A stretch of 64,000 nt of DNA. Source: Planococcus sp. SK3692 (GTDB taxonomy: Bacteria > Bacillota > Bacilli > Bacillales_A > Planococcaceae). Below, piece after piece: positions 28,682-37,950 of this stretch. Location of the stretch: positions 496,001 through 560,000 of the forward strand of contig NZ_JARCHV010000002.1 in the NCBI RefSeq assembly GCF_028890485.2, read 5' to 3'. Under the pieces are notes generated by a model. It saw only the letters and a program-made list of their open reading frames with translations, had not been told where the DNA came from and ran no database searches. Position numbers and translations under genes: made by a program. The first letter of the stretch is position 1; every line of letters starts with the position of its first letter.

Positions 28682-29452
28682 ATGGCGAATCGAACACTTG
28701 GGGGCTTGCTGCTCGCATTCCAATTTTTTTCATCCATTCCGGTACATAAAGAGATTCAGTTGGAAAAGCCGCAAGTGACGGCCATGTACAGCTTGTTGCC
28801 GGTAGTCGGATTAGTAATGGGGGCGCTGACTTCAGCCTTGATTTGGCTAATGCAAGAGACTACTGAAATCGGCCCGTTGATGATTGCGTTTTTGCTTGCT
28901 TCATTATTGTGGGCGATAACGGGGGGCTTGCACCTGGACGGGTTGGCAGACACCGGCGATGCTTATTTTTCATACCAAAACAAGGACAAGCGTCTGGAAA
29001 TCATGGGAGATCCGCGAATTGGCGCATTTGGGGCGATGGTGCTGATATTTGCGATTGTCGGAAAGATCATCGTGCTTGCGGAACTGATCCCAACTGTTTC
29101 GCTGATCGCGCTGGCTGTTGTGCCAGTTATCAGCCGGATTGGGCTGGCTGTTTTATCAGCCATTGCAAAGCCGGCAAAAACACAAGGGCTCGCGGCTTAT
29201 TTTCAAAGCTTGATCAACCGTAGGATGCTAATGGCTGCGATGTCAGCATGGTCGCTGCTCGTGTTCATCATTGTATTCGTTTTTTGCGGATGGACATTGG
29301 CGCTGTCTTTTTTTGCTGTTGCAGTCGTTGCGACAATTATTTATAAAAAATGGTGCGACAAGAATTTCGGTGGTGTCACGGGCGATTTGCTCGGCGCATA
29401 CGCAGAAGGAATGGAGCTGTTGTTATGGGGAGTGCTTTTGTTCTTCGTCTGA
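28682..29452 (+). CDS. cobS: Adenosylcobinamide-GDP ribazoletransferase (cobalamin synthase)
   Basis: A 256-residue polytopic membrane enzyme that joins AdoCbi-GDP and alpha-ribazole. The hallmark GGLHLDGLADTGDAYFS lies near residue 80, and FGGVTGDLLGAYAEGMEL is near the C-terminus. ATG 28682 is chosen for its spacing to AAGGTG; ATG 28676 or GTG 28667 are possible. It follows cobU with almost no gap. Confidence 0.92.
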   Translation: MANRTLGGLLLAFQFFSSIPVHKEIQLEKPQVTAMYSLLPVVGLVMGALTSALIWLMQETTEIGPLMIAFLLASLLWAITGGLHLDGLADTGDAYFSYQNKDKRLEIMGDPRIGAFGAMVLIFAIVGKIIVLAELIPTVSLIALAVVPVISRIGLAVLSAIAKPAKTQGLAAYFQSLINRRMLMAAMSAWSLLVFIIVFVFCGWTLALSFFAVAVVATIIYKKWCDKNFGGVTGDLLGAYAEGMELLLWGVLLFFV

Positions 29453-30009
29453 TCCGCCACGCGCCGACCGCAGGGAATTTACGGAAGGCGTATATCGGCT
29501 GGACGGATGAACCGGTGTTGCCATTCGAAGCAAAAGCGGATCCTAACACCCATCTCGTGTGGGGCAGCGATTTGCTGCGCTGCCGGCAAACGACGCGGCT
29601 CTTGTTTCCAAATGCCCGTTACGAAGCCAATGCTGACTGGCGGGAATTGAATTTTGGAGATTGGGAAAAAAGAACGTATGACGATTTGCAATGCAATGAA
29701 CGCTACCGCAATTGGATTGATGACCCCGAGACGATACAGCCGCCGAACGGGGAAAGTTTGCAGCATCTGGCGGAGCGGATTGACCAGGCAATCGAAACTT
29801 TTCCCGAAACGGGAGACTTTACAGTCGTCACTCACGGTGGGCCGATCCGCTATATATTGTCCAAAGCAAACGGACGGCCATTCTTTTCCCAGCAAGCAGC
29901 ACACGGACATTGCTATACCGTCACATGGGCGAGCAAGTCTGCGTATAAGGAGGGCCAGCTATGCATATCGTATTCGGTGGAGCCTTTAATGGCAAACGCA
30001 AGTATGTAA
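29425..30009 (+). CDS. cobC: Histidine phosphatase, alpha-ribazole-phosphatase type
   Basis: A 194-residue member of the phosphoglycerate-mutase-like phosphatases. The catalytic RHAPT motif is at 11-15 (His12) and the second His137 in VVTHGGP. Context suggests removal of the 5'-phosphate from alpha-ribazole phosphate or cobalamin phosphate. The ATG overlaps the end of cobS and has GGAG eight bases upstream. Exact substrate is inferred from the operon. Confidence 0.85.
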   Translation: MGSAFVLRLIRHAPTAGNLRKAYIGWTDEPVLPFEAKADPNTHLVWGSDLLRCRQTTRLLFPNARYEANADWRELNFGDWEKRTYDDLQCNERYRNWIDDPETIQPPNGESLQHLAERIDQAIETFPETGDFTVVTHGGPIRYILSKANGRPFFSQQAAHGHCYTVTWASKSAYKEGQLCISYSVEPLMANASM

Positions 30010-30380
30010 AAGAACAATTGAAGCACGAATCAAGCCTTTGGGTCGAAAGCGAACTTCCAGGGATGGGTGAGTCCGCAGTGATCGCGGGATTGGAGCAATG
30101 GATCCGCAAGCAGCTGGAACAACAACGCTCAGAACAGGACATATTAGCACTGATCCGCGAACTTGCGGAAAGTTCCGGTGAACGCATCTGGATTCTGACT
30201 GACATCAGCCGCGGCATTGTACCGGTCGATCCGCTTGAGCGTGAGTGGCGCGATGTCACCGGGCGAAGCTATCAGTATTTATTCGGCAAAGCGCAGCACA
30301 TCACACGCATTTGGTATGGCATACCACAAACAATCAAAGGAGATGGTCAAGATGAATATTTACACGAAAACCGGCGATAA
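29961..30380 (+). CDS. Short CobU-like protein
   Basis: A 139-residue protein resembling both ends of CobU with the middle missing. The N-terminus has VFGGAFNGKR in place of the P-loop GGxRSGKS. The C-terminal half, SRGIVPVDPLEREWRDVTGR then WYGIPQTIK, matches the CobU C-terminal pattern that the full CobU gene here lacks. It overlaps cobC by about 49 bases and runs into the pduO start. A partner subunit for CobU is one possibility. Confidence 0.7.
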   Translation: MHIVFGGAFNGKRKYVKEQLKHESSLWVESELPGMGESAVIAGLEQWIRKQLEQQRSEQDILALIRELAESSGERIWILTDISRGIVPVDPLEREWRDVTGRSYQYLFGKAQHITRIWYGIPQTIKGDGQDEYLHENRR

Positions 30381-30942
30381 AGGACAGACAGGATTGATCG
30401 GAGGGCGGACGGACAAAGACGATCCGCGCGTGGAAGCATACGGCACGATTGATGAAGTGAACTCATTTATCGGAAAAGCGATGACCGAACTCGACCGCGG
30501 CGTATTTGCTGATTTACTGGAAGATTTGCAGACGATCCAAAATGAGCTATTCGATTGCGGCGGTGATTTGGCGGATGTCCGCAACACACCTCAATACAAG
30601 ACCAATGAGGAATCGGTCGAGCAGCTGGAACGCCGCATCGATATATTGATGGACGAGCCGCCTCTTCTTGAACGATTTATCCTTCCGGGAGGCACGCCCG
30701 CGGCAGCGACTTTGCATATCGCGCGTACGATTACACGCCGTGCAGAGCGCCACACCGTAAGCCTAGCGAAAACGGGTGAAGAATTTCCAGCGGTAATCCA
30801 GCGCTATTTGAACCGCTTGTCTGACTATCTTTTTGCGGCAGCGCGCGTTGCCAATTCACGCATGGATGTAGCGGACAATGAATATGTGCGCAGCGCCAAA
30901 GTCTTTAAGAACGGCGGGCGTTCGAAAAAGCGGGAGGAATGA
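30352..30942 (+). CDS. pduO: Cob(I)alamin adenosyltransferase, PduO type
   Basis: A 196-residue ATP:Co-rrinoid adenosyltransferase. The N-terminal YTKTGDKGQTGLIGG forms the ATP loop; FILPGGTPAAATLHIARTI and RRAERHTV carry the conserved Arg residues of the active site. It makes adenosylcobalamin, the cofactor form needed by IcmF encoded about 9 kb downstream. ATG 30352 is selected because AAAGGAG is nine bases upstream. Confidence 0.93.
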   Translation: MNIYTKTGDKGQTGLIGGRTDKDDPRVEAYGTIDEVNSFIGKAMTELDRGVFADLLEDLQTIQNELFDCGGDLADVRNTPQYKTNEESVEQLERRIDILMDEPPLLERFILPGGTPAAATLHIARTITRRAERHTVSLAKTGEEFPAVIQRYLNRLSDYLFAAARVANSRMDVADNEYVRSAKVFKNGGRSKKREE

Positions 30943-30944
30943 CA

Positions 30945-31418
30945 ATGAAGACCCAGCACATTGCCTTGGCCGCTATTTTTATCAGCTTGTCCGCAATCGG
31001 CGGTATGGTGAAAATTCCGCTCGGCATTGCGTCGATTGCGCTGGATGCCATGCCGGCGCTCGTTGCAGCACTGTTTCTTACAGCACCGCTTGCCGGCTTT
31101 GTCGCAGCGGCGGGCCACTTGTTATCGGCGTTGTTCGGCGGCATGCCGCTCGGCCCATTTCATTTATTGATCGCGCTGGAAATGTTTGCGGTCGTCTGGT
31201 TGTTTGCGAAACTGCATAGCATGGGCAAAACCTGGTGGAAATGGGGAATATTCATTATCGGAAACGGCGTGTTGGCGGCTGTACCGTTTTATTTCCTGTT
31301 ATCTCCTGCCTTTTTCTATGCTTCAGTCCCGGGCTTGTTGCTGGCCGCATCGATTAATGCCGCCGCCGCTGCACTTGTCGCCCCATTCGTCACAGAAGCT
31401 GCGAGGAGATTTGCCTGA
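30945..31418 (+). CDS. cblT: ECF transporter S component, alpha-ribazole-type
   Basis: A 157-residue protein with five to six hydrophobic helices and the ECF S-component look (ALAAIFISLSAIGG, then GFVAAAGHLLSALFGGMPLG). It sits between pduO and the alpha-ribazole kinase, the arrangement known for CblT-CblS in Listeria and Geobacillus, where CblT brings in alpha-ribazole. The ATG at 30945 has GGGAGG seven bases upstream; ATG 30939 is too close to it. The ECF energising module is not in the window. Confidence 0.8.
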   Translation: MKTQHIALAAIFISLSAIGGMVKIPLGIASIALDAMPALVAALFLTAPLAGFVAAAGHLLSALFGGMPLGPFHLLIALEMFAVVWLFAKLHSMGKTWWKWGIFIIGNGVLAAVPFYFLLSPAFFYASVPGLLLAASINAAAAALVAPFVTEAARRFA

Positions 31419-32092
31419 TGCGCAACGAATTGCTAGTCGATGGGTTGGTCATCACGACGGATAATTCAGCGGCAATCGGAGAGAAGCCGCACGACATCGT
31501 AAACGTCCCGGATGAAGTCGCCGCGAAGTTCGCGGCGCGCGTTGCATTGGCTGAACAATGGACAGCTGGGGGAGAAGCAACTGCCATCTTGCTCCATAAT
31601 TTTAGCGGTGAAGAGCACTGGCCGCGTTACGTCTCGGGCATCACGCAATTATTTTCCGAACTCAACATGTCGGTGCCGCCAGTATCAGGGAGCACTGAGA
31701 GCAATATCGAGACGCTGCAATCGGGGCTGGCAGTGACCGTTATCGGGCGAAAACTTCGAGCACTTGCTGATCCGCATGAGCTTGAATGGTTTATCTACGG
31801 AGAGCCGCTTGTCGGGGAAGCGGTTATCAATCATCCCGACCGGATCGCCGATTTGCGGATCGTAAAGAACGCACTCGATCGTAATCAGATCGAGCGCATC
31901 TGGCCGGTTGGGTCAGGTGGAATCGAACTGGAAGCGGAAAAACTATTCGGCCGTAAAATGCCGCTAGCACCGGGGATTGCGAAACAAGCATCAGGCGGTC
32001 CCGCTACTTGCTTGTTGATCGGTGTCCAAACAAGCAAGGCCGTTGAAGCAAAGCGCTTGTTCGGAAAAAATTTTTACCCATTGATTGAATAG
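31418..32092 (+). CDS. cblS: Alpha-ribazole kinase
   Basis: A 224-residue protein related to the AIR-synthase/PurM ATP-binding fold (IGEKPHDIVNVPDEVAAKFAA, then ASGGPATCLLIGV near the end). By family and position it is CblS, which phosphorylates alpha-ribazole and so replaces CobT, which is absent from this operon. It begins with a TGATG overlap with cblT and is the last gene before a terminator. Confidence 0.82.
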   Translation: MRNELLVDGLVITTDNSAAIGEKPHDIVNVPDEVAAKFAARVALAEQWTAGGEATAILLHNFSGEEHWPRYVSGITQLFSELNMSVPPVSGSTESNIETLQSGLAVTVIGRKLRALADPHELEWFIYGEPLVGEAVINHPDRIADLRIVKNALDRNQIERIWPVGSGGIELEAEKLFGRKMPLAPGIAKQASGGPATCLLIGVQTSKAVEAKRLFGKNFYPLIE

Positions 32093-32094
32093 TT

Positions 32095-32126
32095 TAAAGC
32101 CGCTTATCCAGCGGCTCTTTTTTTTT
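32095..32126 (+). terminator. Terminator of the B12 salvage operon
   Basis: AAGCCGCT / AGCGGCT hairpin followed by T9. Confidence 0.88.
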
Positions 32127-32274
32127 AGAGAAAACAGCTAGCAAATGGAATCATGAAAGTAATGCCGAGGCCGGGTGATTGTGGCTCCAATTGTTTTGAC
32201 TTGCAGGAATGCAGTGAGGGCGTGTGGAATATCAGTTATTGGAAATTATATTTCGCCAGCTCTATAGATTTCTA

Positions 32275-32303
32275 TTGACTGAATGCTCATTCACTTTTAA
32301 ACT
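32275..32303 (+). promoter_or_regulatory. Promoter with FadR-like operator before fadF
   Basis: TTGACT (32275-32280) and TAAACT (32298-32303) are exactly 17 bases apart. The perfect palindrome TGAATG-CT-CATTCA (32280-32293) fills the spacer. It matches the B. subtilis FadR box pattern TGAATGA-N-TCATTCA at both half sites, so acyl-CoA-relieved repression is expected. 32127-32274 shows nothing else. Confidence 0.75.
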
Positions 32304-32391
32304 AGAACATAGTATCGACATTCTGCCGCAGTTCACGTAAACTTTGGATAAGAATTGGGGATGTACACATTCAACAAGGGGGGACTACACG

Positions 32392-34533
32392 ATGGAGTTT
32401 TTGCTCATCGCTAACTGGGTTTTATTTATACTTGTAACCGCTTACGCTGTTTACTTGTTCATCTACTTGCTGAAGTCGCGCTATGATTACATCAAGCTCG
32501 GCAAAAAAGTGGATTTTGAAGAAAACTTCAATGAACGGGTCCGCAAAGTAATGGTCAACGTATTTGGCCAGAAGAAATTATTGAAAGATAAAAAGAGCGG
32601 CATCATACACGTGATGTTCTTCTATGGCTTCCTGCTTGTGCAGGCGAGTGCCATCGATTTCATCATCAAAGGCTTATCGCCAGATTCGCATTTGCCGCTT
32701 GGCCCATTGTATCCGGCATTCACATTGTTCCAGGAATTCGTGACTTTGACGATTCTGGTCGCTGTCGTATGGGCGTTCTATAGACGCTATATCGAAAAAT
32801 TGGTGCGTTTGAAGCGCGGCTGGAAATCCGGCCTTGTGCTAATTTTTATCGGTGGTTTAATGGTGACGGTTCTTGTCGGGAACGGCATGAGCATGATCTG
32901 GCACGGTCATGAAGGAGCTTGGACAGAACCTGTCGCAAGTGTTATCGCAGCTGGATTTGCTTGGCTACCAGAAACTGCTGCAGTGACAATCTTCTATATT
33001 ATGTGGTGGGCGCATCTATTGTTCTTATTGACATTCTTGGTCTACGTCCCGCAATCAAAGCATGCCCACTTGATTTTCGGGCCAGTCAACACATGGTTCC
33101 ACCGTTTAGATCATGTCGGCCGCTTGAAACCGATCAATTTTGAGGATATGGAAGAAGAAAACGAAGAAGATCCGGATGCCATGCCGACATTCGGTGTTGG
33201 TAAAATCACGGATTTCACGCAAGCCCAGATGATCGATTTCTACGCTTGTGTAGAATGTGGGCGCTGCACGAATATGTGTCCCGCTACCGGAACCGGCAAA
33301 ATGCTGTCGCCGATGGACCTTATTACAAAACTTCGTGACAACCTGACAAATACTGGTGCTGTCATGACGCAGAAAAAACCGTGGGTGCCGGCTATGGCAT
33401 TCAGCAATACGCAAGGAAACCAATTGGCGATGGCTGCAGGCGCTGAAGGCATCTCAATCGATGAACTTTACAGCCCGAGCTTGATCGGCGACGTAATTAC
33501 TGAAGAAGAGATTTGGGCTTGTACAACATGCCGCAACTGTGAAGACCAATGCCCGGTCATGAACGAACACGTCGATAAAATCATCGACCTTCGCCGTTAT
33601 CTTGTCATGACGGAAGGCAAGATGGACAAAGATGCACAACGCGCGATGACCAATATCGAAAAGCAAGGCAACCCATGGGGCTTGAACCGCAAGGAAAAAG
33701 AAAACTGGAGAGATGCTCGTCCAGATATCTCAATTCCGACGGTAAAAGAAGTCAGCAAAGCTGGAGAAGAGTTTGAGTACTTGTTCTGGGTCGGTTCGAT
33801 GGGCTCGTTCGACAGCCGATCACAGAAAATCGCGCTATCCTTTGCTCGTTTGATGAATGAAGCAGGCATCAAATTCGCGATTCTCGGTAATAAAGAAAAG
33901 AACTCCGGCGATACACCGCGCCGCCTTGGGAATGAGTTCCTGTTCCAAGAGCTCGCGACCGCCAATATCAAGGAATTCGAAAAAGCAGGCGTCACGAAGA
34001 TCGTCACAATCGATCCGCATGCATACAACATCTTCAAAAACGAATACCCGGATTTCGGCTTTGAAGCAGAAGTCTACCACCATACGGAAATGCTCTTTGA
34101 CCTTGTCCAGCAAGGCAAATTGAATCCGCAGCATGCAGTGAACGAGAAGATCACGTTCCACGATTCCTGCTACCTCGGCCGATACAACGATGTCTACGAC
34201 GCGCCGCGTGAAATCCTGAAAGCGATTGAAGGCGTCGAGCTCGTGGAAATGGTCCGCAATCGCCAAGACGGCATGTGCTGTGGAGCCGGCGGCGGCTTGA
34301 TGTGGATGGAAGAAGATGCCGGACACCGCGTCAACGTTGCCCGCACCGAACAGGCGCTTGAAGTGAGCCCGACGATGATTTCTTCTGGATGCCCGTACTG
34401 CTTGACGATGCTGTCAGACGGCACGAAAGCAAAAGAAGTCGAAGATCAAGTCGGCACGTACGATGTCGCTGAACTCCTCGAGATGGCAGTTCTCGGAAAA
34501 GAAGCACCGCCAGTTGAGGGAATTGTTCAATAA
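32392..34533 (+). CDS. fadF: FadF-type (Fe-S) membrane oxidoreductase
   Basis: A 713-residue protein. About six helices (residues 5-235) resemble the NarI-like cytochrome domain. A ferredoxin pair follows (CVECGRCTNMCP from Cys286, CTTCRNCEDQCP from Cys377). Then come two cysteine-rich CCG domains (DSCYLGRYND, GMCCGAGGG, SSGCPYC). It probably passes electrons from acyl-CoA dehydrogenase flavins to menaquinone, as proposed for B. subtilis FadF (YwjF). The ATG follows AAGGGGGG; an upstream in-frame ATG has no RBS. Confidence 0.88.
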   Translation: MEFLLIANWVLFILVTAYAVYLFIYLLKSRYDYIKLGKKVDFEENFNERVRKVMVNVFGQKKLLKDKKSGIIHVMFFYGFLLVQASAIDFIIKGLSPDSHLPLGPLYPAFTLFQEFVTLTILVAVVWAFYRRYIEKLVRLKRGWKSGLVLIFIGGLMVTVLVGNGMSMIWHGHEGAWTEPVASVIAAGFAWLPETAAVTIFYIMWWAHLLFLLTFLVYVPQSKHAHLIFGPVNTWFHRLDHVGRLKPINFEDMEEENEEDPDAMPTFGVGKITDFTQAQMIDFYACVECGRCTNMCPATGTGKMLSPMDLITKLRDNLTNTGAVMTQKKPWVPAMAFSNTQGNQLAMAAGAEGISIDELYSPSLIGDVITEEEIWACTTCRNCEDQCPVMNEHVDKIIDLRRYLVMTEGKMDKDAQRAMTNIEKQGNPWGLNRKEKENWRDARPDISIPTVKEVSKAGEEFEYLFWVGSMGSFDSRSQKIALSFARLMNEAGIKFAILGNKEKNSGDTPRRLGNEFLFQELATANIKEFEKAGVTKIVTIDPHAYNIFKNEYPDFGFEAEVYHHTEMLFDLVQQGKLNPQHAVNEKITFHDSCYLGRYNDVYDAPREILKAIEGVELVEMVRNRQDGMCCGAGGGLMWMEEDAGHRVNVARTEQALEVSPTMISSGCPYCLTMLSDGTKAKEVEDQVGTYDVAELLEMAVLGKEAPPVEGIVQ

Positions 34534-34588
34534 TAATAGATTTGCCAACTGACAGAAAATTGAGTAGAATAACAGCATAGAGAAAAAG

Positions 34589-34613
34589 TAAGGGAGTGCT
34601 ACACTCCCTTTTC
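34589..34613 (+). terminator. Terminator after fadF
   Basis: AAGGGAGT / ACTCCCTT with TTCTT. It may be partial, since the next genes are functionally linked. Confidence 0.7.
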
Positions 34614-34695
34614 TTATGTAAACAAGTCGAGCGAGCGTTCAGTCAACCAAGAAAAGCAAAGCCAGCCGTTGGGGCTGAAAAAATTTTAGCTATTA

Positions 34696-34709
34696 TGAAA
34701 ACGTTTCCA
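34696..34709 (+). promoter_or_regulatory. CcpA cre-like site before the thiolase gene
   Basis: TGAAAACGTTTCCA differs from the cre consensus TGWAANCGNTNWCA at a single position and lies 22 bases before the thiolase start, downstream of any likely promoter; a roadblock type of catabolite repression is expected. Confidence 0.65.
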
Positions 34710-34730
34710 AAACATGAGGAGGAATTGTAA

Positions 34731-35924
34731 ATGGCAAAAACAGTCATCATTGATGGAGCACGCACAGCATTCGGAAAATTCGGCGGGGCACTCAGTTCAT
34801 TCACAGCAAGCGACCTCGGAGCAGCAGCGATTAAAGAAGCGCTGAAGCGTTCACAAGTAAATCCTGAAGATGTCCAGGAAGTCATCATGGGCAATGTCCT
34901 GCAGGCAGGGCAAGGGCAAATCCCATCCCGCCAGGCAGCTAAAAAAGCGGGCATTCCTTACCACGTGAAATCTGAAACAATCAATAAAGTATGTGCATCC
35001 GGTTTGCGCTCTGTCACGCTAGCAGACCAAATCATCCGTTTAGGAGACGAGGAATTGATCGTCGCAGGCGGCATGGAATCGATGTCGAACGCACCATATT
35101 ATTTGCCGAAAGCACGCTTCGGCCTTCGCATGGGCGATTCACAAGTCATTGATGGAATGGTTCACGACGGTTTATCATGCTCTTTCCATCCAGATAAAGT
35201 GCATATGGGCACATACGGCAACTCGACGGCAGAAACATTCGAATTGACACGTGAGAGACAGGACGAATGGTCGGCACGGTCGCACGAACGCGCCATCAAA
35301 GCACGCGGTCATTTTGCTGAAGAAATCACGGCGATGGAAGTACCTCAACGCAAAGGCGATCCGATTACCGTTGATCAGGATGAAGCGCCGCGTGAAGGCA
35401 CGACAGCTGAAGTTTTGGCGAAGTTGCGTCCTGCATTTGGTAAAGACGGCACGATTACAGCAGGAAACGCGCCAGGAATTAATGACGGAGCGGCAGCACT
35501 CGTTTTAACGAGTGAAGAGCGAGCCCAAAAAGACGGGAAGTCCGTATTGGCTCATGTCATTGGGCATACAGAAGTCGCGGTTGAACCACATCGTTTCCCT
35601 GAAACGCCAGGGCTTGTCATCAACGAATTATTGAAGAAAACCGGCAAGACTTTAGAAGAAATCGATCTGTTTGAAATCAACGAAGCATTTGCGGCAGTAG
35701 CGCTCGCAAGCTCGAAAATTGCAGGCCTTGATGAAGAGAAAGTCAACGTCAACGGCGGGTCTGTTGCACTTGGCCATCCGATCGGCGCAAGTGGGGCGCG
35801 CATCATCTTGACGCTCGCTTACGAATTGAAACGCCGCGGAGGCGGCATCGGCATCGCCGCGATCTGCTCAGGCGGCGGGCAAGGCGACGCAGTGATGATC
35901 GAAGTACCGAAAGGGGAAAAATAA
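34731..35924 (+). CDS. Acetyl-CoA C-acyltransferase (thiolase)
   Basis: A 397-residue thiolase that cleaves or forms 3-ketoacyl-CoA. The nucleophile Cys88 is in [10 protein letters not shown], the catalytic His is in [11 protein letters not shown] near 350, and Cys382 is in CSGGGQGDA. Three genes of the same pathway follow closely. Whether the chain-length preference is acetoacetyl-CoA (MmgA-like) or longer (FadA-like) cannot be read; the length and the Hbd neighbour favour the short-chain type. RBS: AGGAGGAATT. Confidence 0.9.
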   Translation: MAKTVIIDGARTAFGKFGGALSSFTASDLGAAAIKEALKRSQVNPEDVQEVIMGNVLQAGQGQIPSRQAAKKAGIPYHVKSETINKVCASGLRSVTLADQIIRLGDEELIVAGGMESMSNAPYYLPKARFGLRMGDSQVIDGMVHDGLSCSFHPDKVHMGTYGNSTAETFELTRERQDEWSARSHERAIKARGHFAEEITAMEVPQRKGDPITVDQDEAPREGTTAEVLAKLRPAFGKDGTITAGNAPGINDGAAALVLTSEERAQKDGKSVLAHVIGHTEVAVEPHRFPETPGLVINELLKKTGKTLEEIDLFEINEAFAAVALASSKIAGLDEEKVNVNGGSVALGHPIGASGARIILTLAYELKRRGGGIGIAAICSGGGQGDAVMIEVPKGEK

Positions 35925-35926
35925 AT

Positions 35927-36778
35927 ATGTCTATCCAAAACGTCATGGTCATCGGAGCCGGCCAAATGGGCTCCGGTATCGCGCAAGTCTGCGCACAAGC
36001 CGGATTTAACGTAAAACTGAACGATATGAAACAAGAAGCATATGAACGCGGCATAGCCAACATTACGAAAAACTTGTCGCGCAATGTCGAAAAGGGCCGC
36101 ATGACAGAAGACGAGAAATCACAAGTGCTCGGACGCATCCAATCCTCGTTGGATTTAAAAGATGCACACGATGTCGACATCGTCATCGAAGCTGCTGTCG
36201 AGAACATGGAAATCAAATCGACGATCTTCAAAACTTTGGACGAAGTGGCACCGAAGCATGCGATTCTCGCCTCCAATACGTCTTCACTTCCAATCACAGA
36301 AATCGCCGCGGCGACGAACCGCCCGGAACAAGTTATCGGCATGCATTTCATGAACCCGGTACCGGTCATGAAACTGGTCGAGATTATCCGTGGCCTTGCG
36401 ACAACGGATGAAGTGTATCAGGCAGTCGAAGACATGACGGTGAAATTATCGAAAACGCCAGTCGAAGTAAATGATTTCCCTGGATTCGTTTCAAACCGCA
36501 TCTTGATGCCGATGATCAATGAAGCAATCTTCACGCTGCAAGAAGGCGTTGCGACAAAAGAAGCAATCGATGAAGTAATGAAGCTCGGCATGAACCATCC
36601 GATGGGGCCACTGCAATTGGCTGACTTTATCGGACTTGATACATGCCTGTATATCATGGAAGTACTGCACGAAGGTTTCGGCGATAGCAAATACCGCCCA
36701 AGCCCGCTCCTGCGCCAATACGTGAAAGCCGGCTGGCTCGGCAAAAAGACCGGACGCGGTTTCTACGAATACAACTAA
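35927..36778 (+). CDS. 3-hydroxybutyryl-CoA dehydrogenase
   Basis: A 283-residue NAD(P)-dependent 3-hydroxyacyl-CoA dehydrogenase, single-function type. The Rossmann GAGQMGSG starts at residue 10, [12 protein letters not shown] is in the substrate domain, and the catalytic His is in [16 protein letters not shown]. The C-terminal domain is normal (GRGFYEYN end). It begins two bases after the thiolase stop codon and matches MmgB/Hbd in size and layout. Confidence 0.92.
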   Translation: MSIQNVMVIGAGQMGSGIAQVCAQAGFNVKLNDMKQEAYERGIANITKNLSRNVEKGRMTEDEKSQVLGRIQSSLDLKDAHDVDIVIEAAVENMEIKSTIFKTLDEVAPKHAILASNTSSLPITEIAAATNRPEQVIGMHFMNPVPVMKLVEIIRGLATTDEVYQAVEDMTVKLSKTPVEVNDFPGFVSNRILMPMINEAIFTLQEGVATKEAIDEVMKLGMNHPMGPLQLADFIGLDTCLYIMEVLHEGFGDSKYRPSPLLRQYVKAGWLGKKTGRGFYEYN

Positions 36779-36796
36779 GATTTAGGGGGAGCCGTA

Positions 36797-37933
36797 ATGG
36801 ACCTGCATTTTACAGATGAACAATTAATGATGCGTAATATGGTGCGCGATTTTGCCAAAGAAGAAATCATGCCTTTTATCGAACGCATGGAAGAAGGCGA
36901 ATTTCCGACTGAAATCATCAAGAAAATGGGCGGGCTCGGATTGATGGGCATCACCGCGCCTGAAAAATACGGCGGTTCGGAAATGGATTTCACTTCTTAT
37001 ATCACGGCCATCCACGAACTGTCTAAAGCAAGCGGTGTCATCGGGGTCATTCTGTCGGTTCATACTTCGGTCGGCACTAACCCGATCATCAATTTTGGGA
37101 CAGAAGAGCAAATTGCAAAATACGTTCCGAAATTGGCAACGGGCGAATATTTAGGTGCCTTCTGTTTGACCGAGCCATCCGCCGGATCCGATGCAGCGGC
37201 GTTGAAAACGCGTGCTGTTAAAAAAGACGGAAACTACATCCTAAACGGTTCGAAAGTCTATATCACAAACGGCGGCGAAGCCGATACGTACATCGTGTTC
37301 GCATCGACCAATCCGGAAGCAGGGCCTCGCGGAATTTCCGCCTTTATCGTGGAAAAAGATTTCCCGGGGTTTGTCGTCGGGAAAGACGAAAGAAAAATGG
37401 GGCTTCACGGTTCCCGGACAGTGCAATTAACGTTTGAGAACATGGAAGTGCCTGCTGAAAACCTGCTTGGAGAAGAAGGCAAAGGCTTTTCGATCGCCAT
37501 GGCGAACTTAAATGCCGGGCGCATCGGCATTGCCGCACAAGCTTTGGGCATCGCAGAAGCTGCATATGATTACGCAGTAGCTTATGCAAAAGAGCGTGAA
37601 CAGTTCGGAAAACCAATTGCCCAGCAACAAGGCATCGGGTTCAAACTTGCCGATATGGCGACGCAAGTCGAAGCGGCTAAACTGCTCGTCTACAACGCAG
37701 CCGATATGTATGCAAAAGGTATCGAGTGCAATAAGGAATCGTCAATGGCGAAGCTGTTCGCTTCAAAAGCGGCGATGGACATCACGACGGAAGCCATCCA
37801 AGTTTACGGCGGCTACGGCTACACGAAAGACTATCCGGTCGAGCGCTTATTCCGCGACGCCAAAGTCACGGAAATCTATGAAGGCACGAGTGAAATCCAG
37901 CGCATCGTCATCAGCAAACAACTACTAAAATAA
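36797..37933 (+). CDS. Acyl-CoA dehydrogenase 1
   Basis: A 378-residue FAD enzyme. [15 protein letters not shown] near 126 is the FAD/substrate signature. The catalytic Glu is in the C-terminal YEGTSEIQR region near 365, and [22 protein letters not shown] is typical of short/branched-chain members. RBS: GGGGGAGCC. The next gene is a paralog about half identical by eye. The two may split straight- and branched-chain substrates; that is inference. Confidence 0.92.
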   Translation: MDLHFTDEQLMMRNMVRDFAKEEIMPFIERMEEGEFPTEIIKKMGGLGLMGITAPEKYGGSEMDFTSYITAIHELSKASGVIGVILSVHTSVGTNPIINFGTEEQIAKYVPKLATGEYLGAFCLTEPSAGSDAAALKTRAVKKDGNYILNGSKVYITNGGEADTYIVFASTNPEAGPRGISAFIVEKDFPGFVVGKDERKMGLHGSRTVQLTFENMEVPAENLLGEEGKGFSIAMANLNAGRIGIAAQALGIAEAAYDYAVAYAKEREQFGKPIAQQQGIGFKLADMATQVEAAKLLVYNAADMYAKGIECNKESSMAKLFASKAAMDITTEAIQVYGGYGYTKDYPVERLFRDAKVTEIYEGTSEIQRIVISKQLLK

Positions 37934-37950
37934 TTGGGGGAAATGACACA

